A stretch of DNA of 64,000 nt from Variovorax paradoxus (GTDB lineage: Bacteria > Pseudomonadota > Gammaproteobacteria > Burkholderiales > Burkholderiaceae_C): positions 6,769,501 to 6,833,500 of the forward strand of contig NZ_CP102931.1 in assembly GCF_024734665.1 (NCBI RefSeq). Direction: 5' to 3'. Below the pieces are notes generated by a model. It was not told the origin of the DNA. It searched no databases and saw only the letters and a program-made list of their open reading frames with translations. A program made the position numbers and the translations under genes. Shown piece by piece: positions 24,966 through 33,133 of the stretch. The first letter of the stretch is position 1. Every line of letters begins with the position of its first letter.

Positions 24966-25886
24966 ATGTCGAAGCGCAAAGTGATCGTGACCATCGCCCC
25001 CACCGGCGGCATGGCGCACAAGTCGCAGAATCCCAACCTCCCCACGCAACCCGCTGAAATCGCCGCCGACGTGCTGCGCTGCTGGAATGCCGGCGCCAGC
25101 GTGGTCGCCATTCATGCGCGCCGCCCGGACGACGGCGCCACCTGCAACGCCGACGTGTACCGCGACATCAACAGCCGCATCCGCGCGGGCGGCAGCGACA
25201 TCGTCATCAACAACTCCACCGGTGGTGGCGTGCACGGCGACATGGTGAAGCCGCTGGCCGGCGAGCGCTGGGAAATCGCGTGGGAAGAGCGCATCAAGGG
25301 CATGGACGCCGGTGCCGAGATGTGCACGCTCGATGCGACCACGCTCAACCTGAGCTTCGAAGGCAAGCAGATCCTGATGGACACGCCCATCACCCGCGGC
25401 CGCGAGTTGGCCGCCGGCATGAAGGCGCGCGGCATCAAGCCCGAATGGGAGGTGTTCAGCCCCACGCACATCCTGCAGGACACGACCACGCTGATCGACG
25501 AAGGCCACGACGACGAGCCCTACTTCATCAACCTGGTGATGAACGTGCACCGCAACTTCCAGAACGCGATGCCCTACTCGCCGCGCTTCCTGCAGATGAT
25601 GGTCGACACCCTGCCCAAAGGCAGCATCTTCTGCGTGAGCGGCATCGGCCCGTCGCAGCTCGAAGCCAACGTGGCAGCACTGCTGCTGGGCGGCCATGCG
25701 CGCGTGGGCCTGGAAGACAACCTCTACTTCCGCCAGGGCGAGCTGGCCACCAACGTGCAGCTCACCGAGCGCATCGTGCGGGTGATACGCGAACTCGACA
25801 TGGAGGTGGCCACGCCGGCCGAGGCGCGGCAGATGATGGGCTTGCCGCGCGTGGGCACGCCGCGGCCCGAGTTCGCGCTGGGCTGA
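24966..25886 (+). CDS. BKACE-family (3-keto-5-aminohexanoate cleavage-like) protein
   Basis: Members of this family cleave beta-keto acids with acetyl-CoA. The 306-residue protein has a family-like VTIAPTGG start and a [10 protein letters not shown] segment with the conserved Glu (about residue 250). The usual HxH metal motif (HIHARD in Kce) reads AIHARR here: the first His is Ala at residue 48, the second His is kept at residue 50, and the following Asp is Arg. This marks a divergent subfamily. The ATG at 24966 has AGGAG upstream. It precedes a binding protein and a carnitine-dehydrogenase-like gene; a carnitine or aryl-beta-keto acid substrate is possible. Confidence 0.85.
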   Translation: MSKRKVIVTIAPTGGMAHKSQNPNLPTQPAEIAADVLRCWNAGASVVAIHARRPDDGATCNADVYRDINSRIRAGGSDIVINNSTGGGVHGDMVKPLAGERWEIAWEERIKGMDAGAEMCTLDATTLNLSFEGKQILMDTPITRGRELAAGMKARGIKPEWEVFSPTHILQDTTTLIDEGHDDEPYFINLVMNVHRNFQNAMPYSPRFLQMMVDTLPKGSIFCVSGIGPSQLEANVAALLLGGHARVGLEDNLYFRQGELATNVQLTERIVRVIRELDMEVATPAEARQMMGLPRVGTPRPEFALG

Positions 25887-25919
25887 CAACACCAAAGAGC
25901 AACGAACGGAGACAAGCAC

Positions 25920-27128
25920 ATGAACATTTCCCGCACCGCCCTGGCCCTCGCCCTGGGCGCGGCTTTCGTAGCAAGCGCCTCGGCCCAGGTGTCCGACGAC
26001 ACGATACGCATCGGCTTCATCAGCGACATGTCGGGTATCTACCGCGACTACGACGGCCCGGCCGGCGCAGAGGCGATCCGCATGGCCATTGCCGACATGG
26101 GCGGTGCCATCGGCGGCAAGAAGATCGAGCTGGTCACGGCCGACCACCAGAACAAGCCCGACATCGCCGCCGCGAAAGCACGCGAGTGGTTCGACGTGCA
26201 GAAGGTCGACATGCTGATCGCCGGCGTCAACTCGGGTGCGGCCATTGCGATGGCCGGCGTGGCGGCCGACAAGAAGAAGCCGTACTTCGTGGTGGGCTCG
26301 GGCGCATCGAGCCTCACCAACGAGTACTGCTCGCCCTACACGGTGCACTACGCCTACGACACAGTAGCCATGGCGCGCGGCACTGCAAGCGCGGTGGTCA
26401 AGGCCGGCGGCAAGAGCTGGTACTTCGTGACGGCCGACTACGCCTTCGGCGCGGCGCTGCAGAACGACGCGGCCAAGATCGTGCAGGCCAGCGGCGGCAC
26501 GGTGGCAGGTTCAGTCAAGCATCCGCTGGGCGCGAGCGATTTCTCGTCATTCATGCTGCAGGCGCAGAACTCGAAGGCGCAGGTGCTGGCGCTGGCCAAT
26601 GCGGGCGGCGATACGGTGAACGCCATCAAGTCGGCCGCGGAGTTCGGCATCAGCAAGAACATGAAGCTGGCCGGCATGATCATCACCATCAACGACGTGC
26701 ATGCGCTGGGCCTGAAGAGCTCGCAGGGCATGTACCTCACCGACAGCTGGTACTGGAACCAGAGCCCCGAGGCGCGCGAGTGGGCGCGCCGCTTCTTCGA
26801 CAAGCACAAGCGCATGCCCTCCTCCTTCCACGCCGGCGACTACTCGGCCGCGCTGCAGTACCTGCAGGCCGTGAAGGCCGCGGGCAGCGACGATGCCGAC
26901 AAGGTGATGGCGCAATTGCGCAAGACGAAGTTCAATGACATGTTCGTCAAGGGCGGCTGGCTGCGCGACGACGGGCTGATGGTGCACGACATGCACCTGA
27001 TGCAGGTGAAGACGCCGGCCGAGTCGAAGGAGCCATGGGACTACTACAAGGTGGTCGAGCCGATCCGCGGCGAGGCCGCATGGACCACGAAGGCAGAGAG
27101 CCGCTGCGCGCGGTGGAAATCAGCATGA
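25920..27128 (+). CDS. Orphan ABC substrate-binding protein (LivK-like)
   Basis: This is a 402-residue secreted binding protein with a signal peptide (LALALGAAFVASASAQ) and a type I periplasmic fold (GFISDMSGIYRDYDGPAGAE). It is the type often linked to aromatic acid or branched amino acid uptake. No permease or ATPase gene is next to it, so it must share a transporter or act as a sensor. It lies between the BKACE-like gene and the dehydrogenase gene, and overlaps the latter by ATGA, which suggests that its ligand is the substrate of this pathway. Confidence 0.88.
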   Translation: MNISRTALALALGAAFVASASAQVSDDTIRIGFISDMSGIYRDYDGPAGAEAIRMAIADMGGAIGGKKIELVTADHQNKPDIAAAKAREWFDVQKVDMLIAGVNSGAAIAMAGVAADKKKPYFVVGSGASSLTNEYCSPYTVHYAYDTVAMARGTASAVVKAGGKSWYFVTADYAFGAALQNDAAKIVQASGGTVAGSVKHPLGASDFSSFMLQAQNSKAQVLALANAGGDTVNAIKSAAEFGISKNMKLAGMIITINDVHALGLKSSQGMYLTDSWYWNQSPEAREWARRFFDKHKRMPSSFHAGDYSAALQYLQAVKAAGSDDADKVMAQLRKTKFNDMFVKGGWLRDDGLMVHDMHLMQVKTPAESKEPWDYYKVVEPIRGEAAWTTKAESRCARWKSA

Positions 27129-28081
27129 GCATGAGCACTTCTTCCTCGAACGTGAAGCGCGTGGCGGTGGTCGGCACCGGCGTGATCGGTGCGAGCTGGG
27201 TCGCGTACTTTCTCGCGCACGGGCTCGACGTGAACGCGACCGATCCGTCGCCCGGCGCCGAAGACCGGCTGCGCGCCGCGGTGGCGCAGCACTGGCCGAC
27301 GCTGGAGCGCTTCGGTTTGTCCGAAGGTGCTTCAGTGGACCGCCTGCGCTTCCACGACAGCCTGGAAGACGCGGTGTCCGTGGCCGACTTCGTGCAGGAA
27401 AACGGCCCCGAGCGCATGGATTTCAAGATCGACCTGTTCCGCCGCATGGATGCCGCCGCGCCACCGGAGACGATTCTTGCGTCGAGCTCGTCAGGCCTGG
27501 CGATCAGCGGCGTGCAGTCGGGGTGCGTGCATCCACAGCGCGTGGTGCTAGGCCATCCGTTCAACCCGCCGCACCTGATTCCGCTGGTGGAGGTGATCGG
27601 CGGCGAGCAGACCTCGGCCGAAGCCATCGAGCGGACGATGGCGTTCTACGCCGCCATCGGCAAGCGGCCGATCCACGTGAAGCGCGAGGTAAAGGGCCAC
27701 ATCGCGAACCGGTTGCAGGCAGCGCTGTGGCGCGAGGCCTTCCATCTCGTCAACGAAGGCGTGGCGAGCGTGGCCGACATCGACACGGCCATCGCACACG
27801 GACCCGGCCTGCGCTGGGCGGTGATGGGGCCGTTCATGAATCTGCATCTCTCGGGCGGTGCGGGCGGTATCGAGCACGTGCTCGCGCATCTGGGCGGGCC
27901 TATCGAGGACTGGTGGAAGGACTTGGGTGCGCCGTCGATGACAGCCGAGCTCAAGCAGAAGGTGACGGAAGGCGTGGCACAAGAACTGGGCTCGCGCCGC
28001 ACCAGCGACCTCGAAGCTGCGCGCGACACCCTGCTGTTAAACCTGATTCGCGCGAAGGCAGAGACCGGCAAGCTCGACTAG
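27125..28081 (+). CDS. 3-Hydroxyacyl-CoA / L-carnitine dehydrogenase-like enzyme
   Basis: This 318-residue enzyme has an N-terminal Rossmann fold (VAVVGTGVIGASW), the VQENGPERMDFK and ASSSSGLAIS segments, the catalytic HPFNPPHLIPLVE motif and a C-terminal helical domain. The pattern follows bacterial L-carnitine dehydrogenases more closely than FadB-type enzymes. The thioesterase domain that is sometimes fused in carnitine dehydrogenases is absent. The ATG overlaps the binding-protein stop. With the BKACE gene upstream, oxidation of a beta-hydroxy acid followed by beta-keto cleavage is likely. Confidence 0.85.
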   Translation: MSMSTSSSNVKRVAVVGTGVIGASWVAYFLAHGLDVNATDPSPGAEDRLRAAVAQHWPTLERFGLSEGASVDRLRFHDSLEDAVSVADFVQENGPERMDFKIDLFRRMDAAAPPETILASSSSGLAISGVQSGCVHPQRVVLGHPFNPPHLIPLVEVIGGEQTSAEAIERTMAFYAAIGKRPIHVKREVKGHIANRLQAALWREAFHLVNEGVASVADIDTAIAHGPGLRWAVMGPFMNLHLSGGAGGIEHVLAHLGGPIEDWWKDLGAPSMTAELKQKVTEGVAQELGSRRTSDLEAARDTLLLNLIRAKAETGKLD

Positions 28082-28111
28082 ATGAAAGCTTGCTTTTCGA
28101 TTTGTCGCGTT

Positions 28112-28374
28112 GTTCGTTTGGGGTGCGATCACGCCGACGGGGTACCTTGCTCCGCGAATGTCCCCCGGCCTGCGGCCTCCTCCTTTATTTCGCTGCGCAA
28201 GGCACCCCATCGACGTAATCGTTGGACGGTGCGGTCGTTGATCGGCCAGCACAACGGCAGCGCCCATTTGCGAATGGCATCGGGTGCTCCCCGCAGCGAA
28301 ATAAAGGAGGAGGCCGAAGGCCGGGGGACATTCGCGGAGGGGAGTACCCGGTGTCATTCGCACACGCCCTGAAC
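28112..28374 (+). repeat. Interspersed hairpin element, copy A (full length)
   Basis: This 263-nt element fills most of the 311-base gap between the dehydrogenase and the CoA-ligase gene. Ends are GTTCGTTTGGGGTGCG and CGCACACGCCCTGAAC, an imperfect terminal inverted repeat. Inside are two hairpin modules (28139-28208 and about 28281-28350) that share a core with CGAATGTCCCCCGGCC and CGAAATAAAGGAGGAGG and are inverted to each other. Copy B at 61177-61432 is nearly the same in opposite orientation; copy C at 47742-47820 is internally deleted. The right end lies 18 bases before the next start codon. Confidence 0.9.
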
Positions 28375-28392
28375 AAACCCCGGAACACTGAA

Positions 28393-30204
28393 ATGACCGA
28401 CTTCCTCAATGACGAAAGCCTGATCGCTCCACCCCGCACGGTTCGCATCGACTTCGACGACGGCTCCTTCGCGCTGCGCTCGCCGATGGCGCTGAAGTCT
28501 TACGCGCGCTGCATCGGTGAATGGCTGGAGCGGTGGGCCACGGAAACGCCCGACGCACTGGCCTTCGCCGAGCGCGACGAAACAGGCGAAGGCTGGCGCA
28601 AGCTCGACTACCGCACGCTGCGGCAAACGGTAGGCGCGGTGGCGCAAGGCCTGCTCGACCTGAACCTGCCCGCAGGTCAGCCGGTCGTGATCCTCTCGGA
28701 CAACGCCATAGACCACGCGGTGCTGATGCTCGCGACCATGCACATCGGCCGCACCGCGTGTTCGCTCTCAAGCGCCTACTCGCGCATGGCCAAGGACCCA
28801 TCGCGGCTGCACGGCATGCTGCAAGCGCTGAAGCCGGGGCTGATCTACGCATCCGACGCGAAGGTGTACGGCGCATCGCTCGCGGGCTGTGGCGTGGAAG
28901 CGGTCACAGTGTTCAGCCGCAACGCCGATGCGCATCCCGGTGCGATGTCGTTCGAACAATTGCTCGCAGCGAAGGAAACGCCCGCCGTGATGCAGGCCTT
29001 CGCCAACGTGCTGCCCGACACGCACGCCAAGTACCTGCTGACCTCCGGCTCCACCGGCAAGCCCAAGGTGGTCATCAACACGCATCGCATGCTCTGCGCC
29101 AACCAGCAGATGATGGCGCAGACATGGCGCTTCCTCGCGCAGGAAAAGCCGGTACTGGTCGACTGGCTGCCCTGGAGCCACACCTTTGGCGCGAACCACA
29201 ACCTGCACATGGTGCTGTGCCATGGCGGCGCGCTCTACATCGACGAGGGCCGGCCCGCGCCGGGCCTGATCGAGAAGACGGTGCGCAACCTGCGCGAGGT
29301 GAAGCCCACGCTGCTGTTCAACGTGCCGCGCGGCTTCGACATGCTGCTGCCTTTTCTCGAAGCCGACGACGCGCTGGCCGCCGAGGTGTTCTCGCGGCTG
29401 CGGCTGGCCTTCTACGCGGCGGCGGCGCTCGCGCCTTCGACATGGCAGCGGCTCGAAGCGGTGGCCAAACGGGTGCGGCCCACGCGACCGCTGTGGCTCA
29501 CCACCTCATGGGGCGCGACAGAGACCTCGCCCGCCATCACCTCCGCGCATTGGAAGCTCGACGGCGCCGGCTGCATCGGCGCGCCGCTGCCGGGGCTGGA
29601 GCTGAAGTTCGTGCCCAACGGCGAGAAGCTGGAGATGCGCGTCAAGGGCGTCTCGGTGTTCCCAGGCTACCGCGATGCGCCGCACGAAACGGCGCAGGCT
29701 TTCGATGAAGAAGGCTACTACCGCATCGGCGATGCCGGCTTTCTCGCGAACCCGGCGCAGCCCGCGCACGGCGTGATCTTCAACGGCCGCGTGGCGGAAG
29801 ACTTCAAGCTCTCGACCGGCACCTGGGTGTCGGTGGGCACGCTGCGCGTGAAGCTGGTGTCGATGCTCGCGCCGCACGCACAAGACGTGGTGCTCACCGG
29901 CCACGACCGCGACGAGATCGGCATGCTGGTGTTTGCAAGCCCGCAAGGCGCGGCGCTGCCGCCGGAGGCCCTGGGCGAGCGCATCGCCGGCGTGCTGCGT
30001 TCGCTGCGCGACGAAGGCGCGGGCTCCTCGCAATGCCCGGCCTGCGCACTGGTGCTGGCCGAGCCGCCGAGCCTCGACGCGGGCGAGATCACCGACAAGG
30101 GCTACATCAACCAGCGCGCGGTGCTCACGCGACGCGCGGCGGACGTGGCGCGCCTGCACGCCCTTGCCGATGACGACCTGCAGGTGGTGCGGCTGCGCGC
30201 CTGA
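28393..30204 (+). CDS. Feruloyl-CoA synthase-like ligase
   Basis: This is a 603-residue adenylate-forming enzyme. It has the P-loop LLTSGSTGKPK, the LPWSHTFGANHN segment, TTSWGATETSP and an FNGRVAEDFKLSTG hinge, which follow feruloyl-CoA synthases used for hydroxycinnamate activation. A matching enoyl-CoA hydratase/lyase gene is not adjacent. Instead the upstream genes encode a beta-hydroxy dehydrogenase and a BKACE enzyme, so side-chain shortening through a beta-keto stage is possible. The ATG at 28393 is 18 bases after repeat copy A and has only a weak GGAA ribosome site. Confidence 0.85.
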   Translation: MTDFLNDESLIAPPRTVRIDFDDGSFALRSPMALKSYARCIGEWLERWATETPDALAFAERDETGEGWRKLDYRTLRQTVGAVAQGLLDLNLPAGQPVVILSDNAIDHAVLMLATMHIGRTACSLSSAYSRMAKDPSRLHGMLQALKPGLIYASDAKVYGASLAGCGVEAVTVFSRNADAHPGAMSFEQLLAAKETPAVMQAFANVLPDTHAKYLLTSGSTGKPKVVINTHRMLCANQQMMAQTWRFLAQEKPVLVDWLPWSHTFGANHNLHMVLCHGGALYIDEGRPAPGLIEKTVRNLREVKPTLLFNVPRGFDMLLPFLEADDALAAEVFSRLRLAFYAAAALAPSTWQRLEAVAKRVRPTRPLWLTTSWGATETSPAITSAHWKLDGAGCIGAPLPGLELKFVPNGEKLEMRVKGVSVFPGYRDAPHETAQAFDEEGYYRIGDAGFLANPAQPAHGVIFNGRVAEDFKLSTGTWVSVGTLRVKLVSMLAPHAQDVVLTGHDRDEIGMLVFASPQGAALPPEALGERIAGVLRSLRDEGAGSSQCPACALVLAEPPSLDAGEITDKGYINQRAVLTRRAADVARLHALADDDLQVVRLRA

Positions 30205-30207
30205 TCA

Positions 30208-31125
30208 TCACGAAGGCTGCTCAAACAGCGCCAGCAGCGTGTTCTTCAGCCACTGGTGCAGCGCGGAGGTCTCGTGCCGCTGGTGCCAGAACAGCTCGAT
30301 GACGCGTGCCGGCGCCTCCAGCGGCACGGGCATCCGGCGCAGGCCGGCCAGGCGCGCGGGCTCGAACTTCTCCGACCACGGCAGCACCGCGATCAGGTCG
30401 GAGCGGCGCACCACTTCGTACGCCGCGCCGTAGTGGTTCACCGTCGCGACCAGGTTGCGCTGCAGCCCGCGGCTGTGCAGGAACAGGTCGTAGGTCGGCG
30501 TGGTCTTGCCGACCAGGCTCACGTCCACATGGCGCGCCGCGAGGAATTTCTTCAGCGGAATCCTGTCGGCGCGCGCCAGCGGATGCCCGGTGCGCATGAC
30601 GCACACGAAGTCGGGTGACCACAGCGCCCTCGACTTGAGAAACGCCGGCCGCTGCACTTCCTCGTTGTAGACGCTGATTGCGAAGTCGGCCTTGTTGTCG
30701 GCCAGCACCTTGTCGAAATCCACCAGCGTGTTGGGAATGGCGTGGATGAGCATCGACGGCGCAGCCTTGCTGAGCTTGCCGGCGAGCCTCGGCACCACGA
30801 TGCCCGAGACGTAGTCGGACATCGCGATGCTCAGGCTGGCGGTGCTGCGCAGCGCATCGAAGCGCTCCAGGTCGAGCGTGCCGCGAATCGCATGCAACGA
30901 CTGCGACAGCGGCTCCCACAGGTCGATGGCCCGCCGCGTCGGGTTGACACCGGCGCCACTGCGCACGAACAGCGCGTCGTCAAAGGTCTCGCGCAGCCGG
31001 CGCAGCGCGTTGCTGACCGCGGGCTGGGTCAGCGACAGCTTGCTGGCGGCGCGCGTGACGTTGCCCTCGGTCATGAGGGCTTCGAACACCTTCAGCAGGT
31101 TGAGATCGGCGGAGCGGTAGTTCAT
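30208..31125 (-). CDS. LysR-family regulator
   Basis: This 305-residue LysR regulator begins DLNLLKVFEALMTEGNVTRA and has the helix-turn-helix SKLSLTQPAVSNALRRLR, of the NahR/NodD-like branch. The effector domain is complete. It is divergent from the MFS transporter gene, and the shared 118-base region has an ATCAC/GTGAT inverted repeat, so it most likely controls the MFS-GAF-amidohydrolase genes. Its stop is only four bases from the end of the CoA-ligase gene on the other strand. Confidence 0.93.
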   Translation of the reverse strand: MNYRSADLNLLKVFEALMTEGNVTRAASKLSLTQPAVSNALRRLRETFDDALFVRSGAGVNPTRRAIDLWEPLSQSLHAIRGTLDLERFDALRSTASLSIAMSDYVSGIVVPRLAGKLSKAAPSMLIHAIPNTLVDFDKVLADNKADFAISVYNEEVQRPAFLKSRALWSPDFVCVMRTGHPLARADRIPLKKFLAARHVDVSLVGKTTPTYDLFLHSRGLQRNLVATVNHYGAAYEVVRRSDLIAVLPWSEKFEPARLAGLRRMPVPLEAPARVIELFWHQRHETSALHQWLKNTLLALFEQPS

Positions 31126-31161
31126 CGTGCGGCCTGACCATTCACTGAATCTATAAACACA

Positions 31162-31186
31162 ATCACACGTATAAATTTGTCGTGAT
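31162..31186. promoter_or_regulatory. Candidate LysR operator in divergent promoter
   Basis: ATCAC and GTGAT are separated by 15 bases that include TATAAA. A second TATAAA lies at 31152-31157. This AT-rich stretch is the only clear promoter-like segment between the LysR and MFS genes, where LysR-type regulators usually bind. Confidence 0.4.
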
Positions 31187-31243
31187 ATCCCTGCGATCCT
31201 ACGATCTGCCGCTTCATCGCACCACCGAAGTCGAGGGATTCAC

Positions 31244-32611
31244 ATGACCATGCTGTCGGCCCGCATCGAGCGCCTGCCGTTCTCCGGTTTCCATCGGCGC
31301 CTGCTCCTCATGGGAGGACTGGGCTACACCTTCGACGCGATGGACGCCGCGGTGATCGCCTTCGTGCTGCCGGTATTGCGCACCGAATGGGGGCTCAGCA
31401 GCGTGCAGATCGGTGTGCTGGCCAGTGCGAACTTCATCGGTTTCTTCTTCGGCGCGCTTGCGTCCGGCACCTGCGGCGACTTGTTCGGGCGGCGCGTGGT
31501 GATGATGTCGGCGCTGGCGATCTACTGCGTGGCGTCGCTCTTCAGCGGCATGGTCGACAGCTGGACGGTGTTCCTCGGGCTGCGCATCGTGGCCGGCTTC
31601 GGCGCCGGCGCCGAAAGCGCGATCATCGCGCCCTACCTGTCGGAGTTCGTGGCGCGCCGCTACCGGGGCACCTTCACCGGCGCGCTGGCGGGCTTCTTCT
31701 CGTTCGGCTTCGTGGCGGCGGCGCTGCTGGGCTACTTCATCGTGCCGGCGCATCCGCAGGGCTGGCGCATCGTCATCTTCATCACGGCGATGCCGGTGGT
31801 GCTGCTGCTGTGGTGGCGCCGCGCGCTGCCCGAATCGCCGCGCTGGCTGGAAAGCCAGGGGCGGCAGGCCGAGGCCGGGACGATCGTGGACGCGATGGAA
31901 TCCGACACCGTGCAACGCGGCCTTGCGCTGCCAGCACTCAACGCCGAGGACGTGGCCGCGCCGCCGCCCAGCAACAGCCGCGGCAGCCTGCTGAAGAACT
32001 ACGCCACGCTGGTCTCCAGCAAGCTCATCCGCATCAGCACCATGACCTGGCTGATGTGGCTGGCGATCACCTTCAGCTACTACTCGTTCTTCACCTGGAT
32101 TCCCAGCCTGCTGATCCAGAACGGCATGACGATCACCAAGAGCTTCGGCTACTCGCTGGTGATCTACCTCGCGCAGATTCCGGGCTACTTCTCGGCCGCC
32201 TGGCTCAACGAGAAGATCGGCCGGCAAGCCACCATCGTGAGCTACATGCTGCTGGGCGGACTCTCTGCGCTGGGCCTGGCCTTCACGCACAGCGACGGCC
32301 AGATCATGGCGGCGGGCGTGCTGCTGTCCTTCTTCATGAACGGCACTTATGCGGGCGTCTATGCCTACACGCCGGAGGTTTTTCCGACGCAGGTGCGCGC
32401 GACCGGCTCAGGCCTGGCGTCGGCCATCGGGCGCATCGGCGGCATCACGGCACCGATCCTGGTGGGCTTCATCTATCCGGCGCTGGGCTTCGCGGGCGTA
32501 TTTGGCATGACGACGGCGGTGCTGCTGCTGGGCGCGGCGGCCGTCACCTTCATGGGCATCCCGACGCGCGGCCGTTCGCTGGAAGACATCGCAGCGGCCG
32601 AACTTTCCTGA
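31244..32611 (+). CDS. MFS transporter
   Basis: This 455-residue protein has about 12 membrane segments and the MFS signature GDLFGRRVVMM after the second segment. A large central loop is followed by GYFSAAWLNEKIGRQ, which repeats the motif in the second half. The SPRWLESQGR segment is typical of the sugar-porter/aromatic-acid branch. It is divergent from LysR and 12 bases before the GAF gene. The substrate is probably the compound hydrolysed by the amidohydrolase downstream. Confidence 0.88.
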   Translation: MTMLSARIERLPFSGFHRRLLLMGGLGYTFDAMDAAVIAFVLPVLRTEWGLSSVQIGVLASANFIGFFFGALASGTCGDLFGRRVVMMSALAIYCVASLFSGMVDSWTVFLGLRIVAGFGAGAESAIIAPYLSEFVARRYRGTFTGALAGFFSFGFVAAALLGYFIVPAHPQGWRIVIFITAMPVVLLLWWRRALPESPRWLESQGRQAEAGTIVDAMESDTVQRGLALPALNAEDVAAPPPSNSRGSLLKNYATLVSSKLIRISTMTWLMWLAITFSYYSFFTWIPSLLIQNGMTITKSFGYSLVIYLAQIPGYFSAAWLNEKIGRQATIVSYMLLGGLSALGLAFTHSDGQIMAAGVLLSFFMNGTYAGVYAYTPEVFPTQVRATGSGLASAIGRIGGITAPILVGFIYPALGFAGVFGMTTAVLLLGAAAVTFMGIPTRGRSLEDIAAAELS

Positions 32612-32623
32612 TACAGAGCATCC

Positions 32624-33133
32624 ATGCAACCCAAGCTTCTCGATGAATCGCTGTCGGCCGTCGCGCGCGCGCACGCCGACACGCAACAACCCCAGGCCAC
32701 CTTCGACGCACTCGAGAAGGCGGTGGCCGCGACCATCGGCCACCGGCTCTTCACCATCCTGGTGCACCATCGCGAGGCGCGCGAGTCGGAACGCATCTAC
32801 ACCAACATGCGCGAGGCCTACCCGGTGGGCGGGCGCAAGCCGATCACCGATTCGCCGTGGATGCAGCAGGTGATGCAGCGCGGCCTGCCCTACATCGGCC
32901 GCAACGCAGACGACCTGCGCGACGTTTTCTACGACCACGAGCTCATCGTGTCGCTGGGCTGCCGCAGCGTGCTGAACATTCCGCTGCGCTGGCGCGGCGA
33001 GACGCTGGGCACGCTGAACATGCTGCACGAGGAAAACTGGTACGACACCGGGCACGTCGAGCTCGCGCGCGTGTTCGCGCAACTGGCGCTGCCGGCCGTG
33101 ATGGCACAACAGAGCAAGGAGTCCCTCGCATGA
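32624..33133 (+). CDS. Stand-alone GAF-domain protein
   Basis: This is a 169-residue protein made of one GAF domain (about 20-160) with the core GCRSVLNIPLRWRGETLGTLNML. There is no output domain. Its stop overlaps the amidohydrolase start by ATGA, so both are produced together. It could be a small-molecule sensor or an accessory to the transporter and hydrolase. Function is otherwise unknown. Confidence 0.8.
   Translation: MQPKLLDESLSAVARAHADTQQPQATFDALEKAVAATIGHRLFTILVHHREARESERIYTNMREAYPVGGRKPITDSPWMQQVMQRGLPYIGRNADDLRDVFYDHELIVSLGCRSVLNIPLRWRGETLGTLNMLHEENWYDTGHVELARVFAQLALPAVMAQQSKESLA

Noticed and set aside
28112..28374. Insertion sequence
   Set aside because: The element has inverted ends but no transposase frame; it is too short and its ORFs are palindrome products.
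28222..28392. N-terminal extension of the CoA ligase by 57 codons
   Set aside because: It is a translation of repeat copy A; the ATG at 28393 gives the normal family N-terminus.
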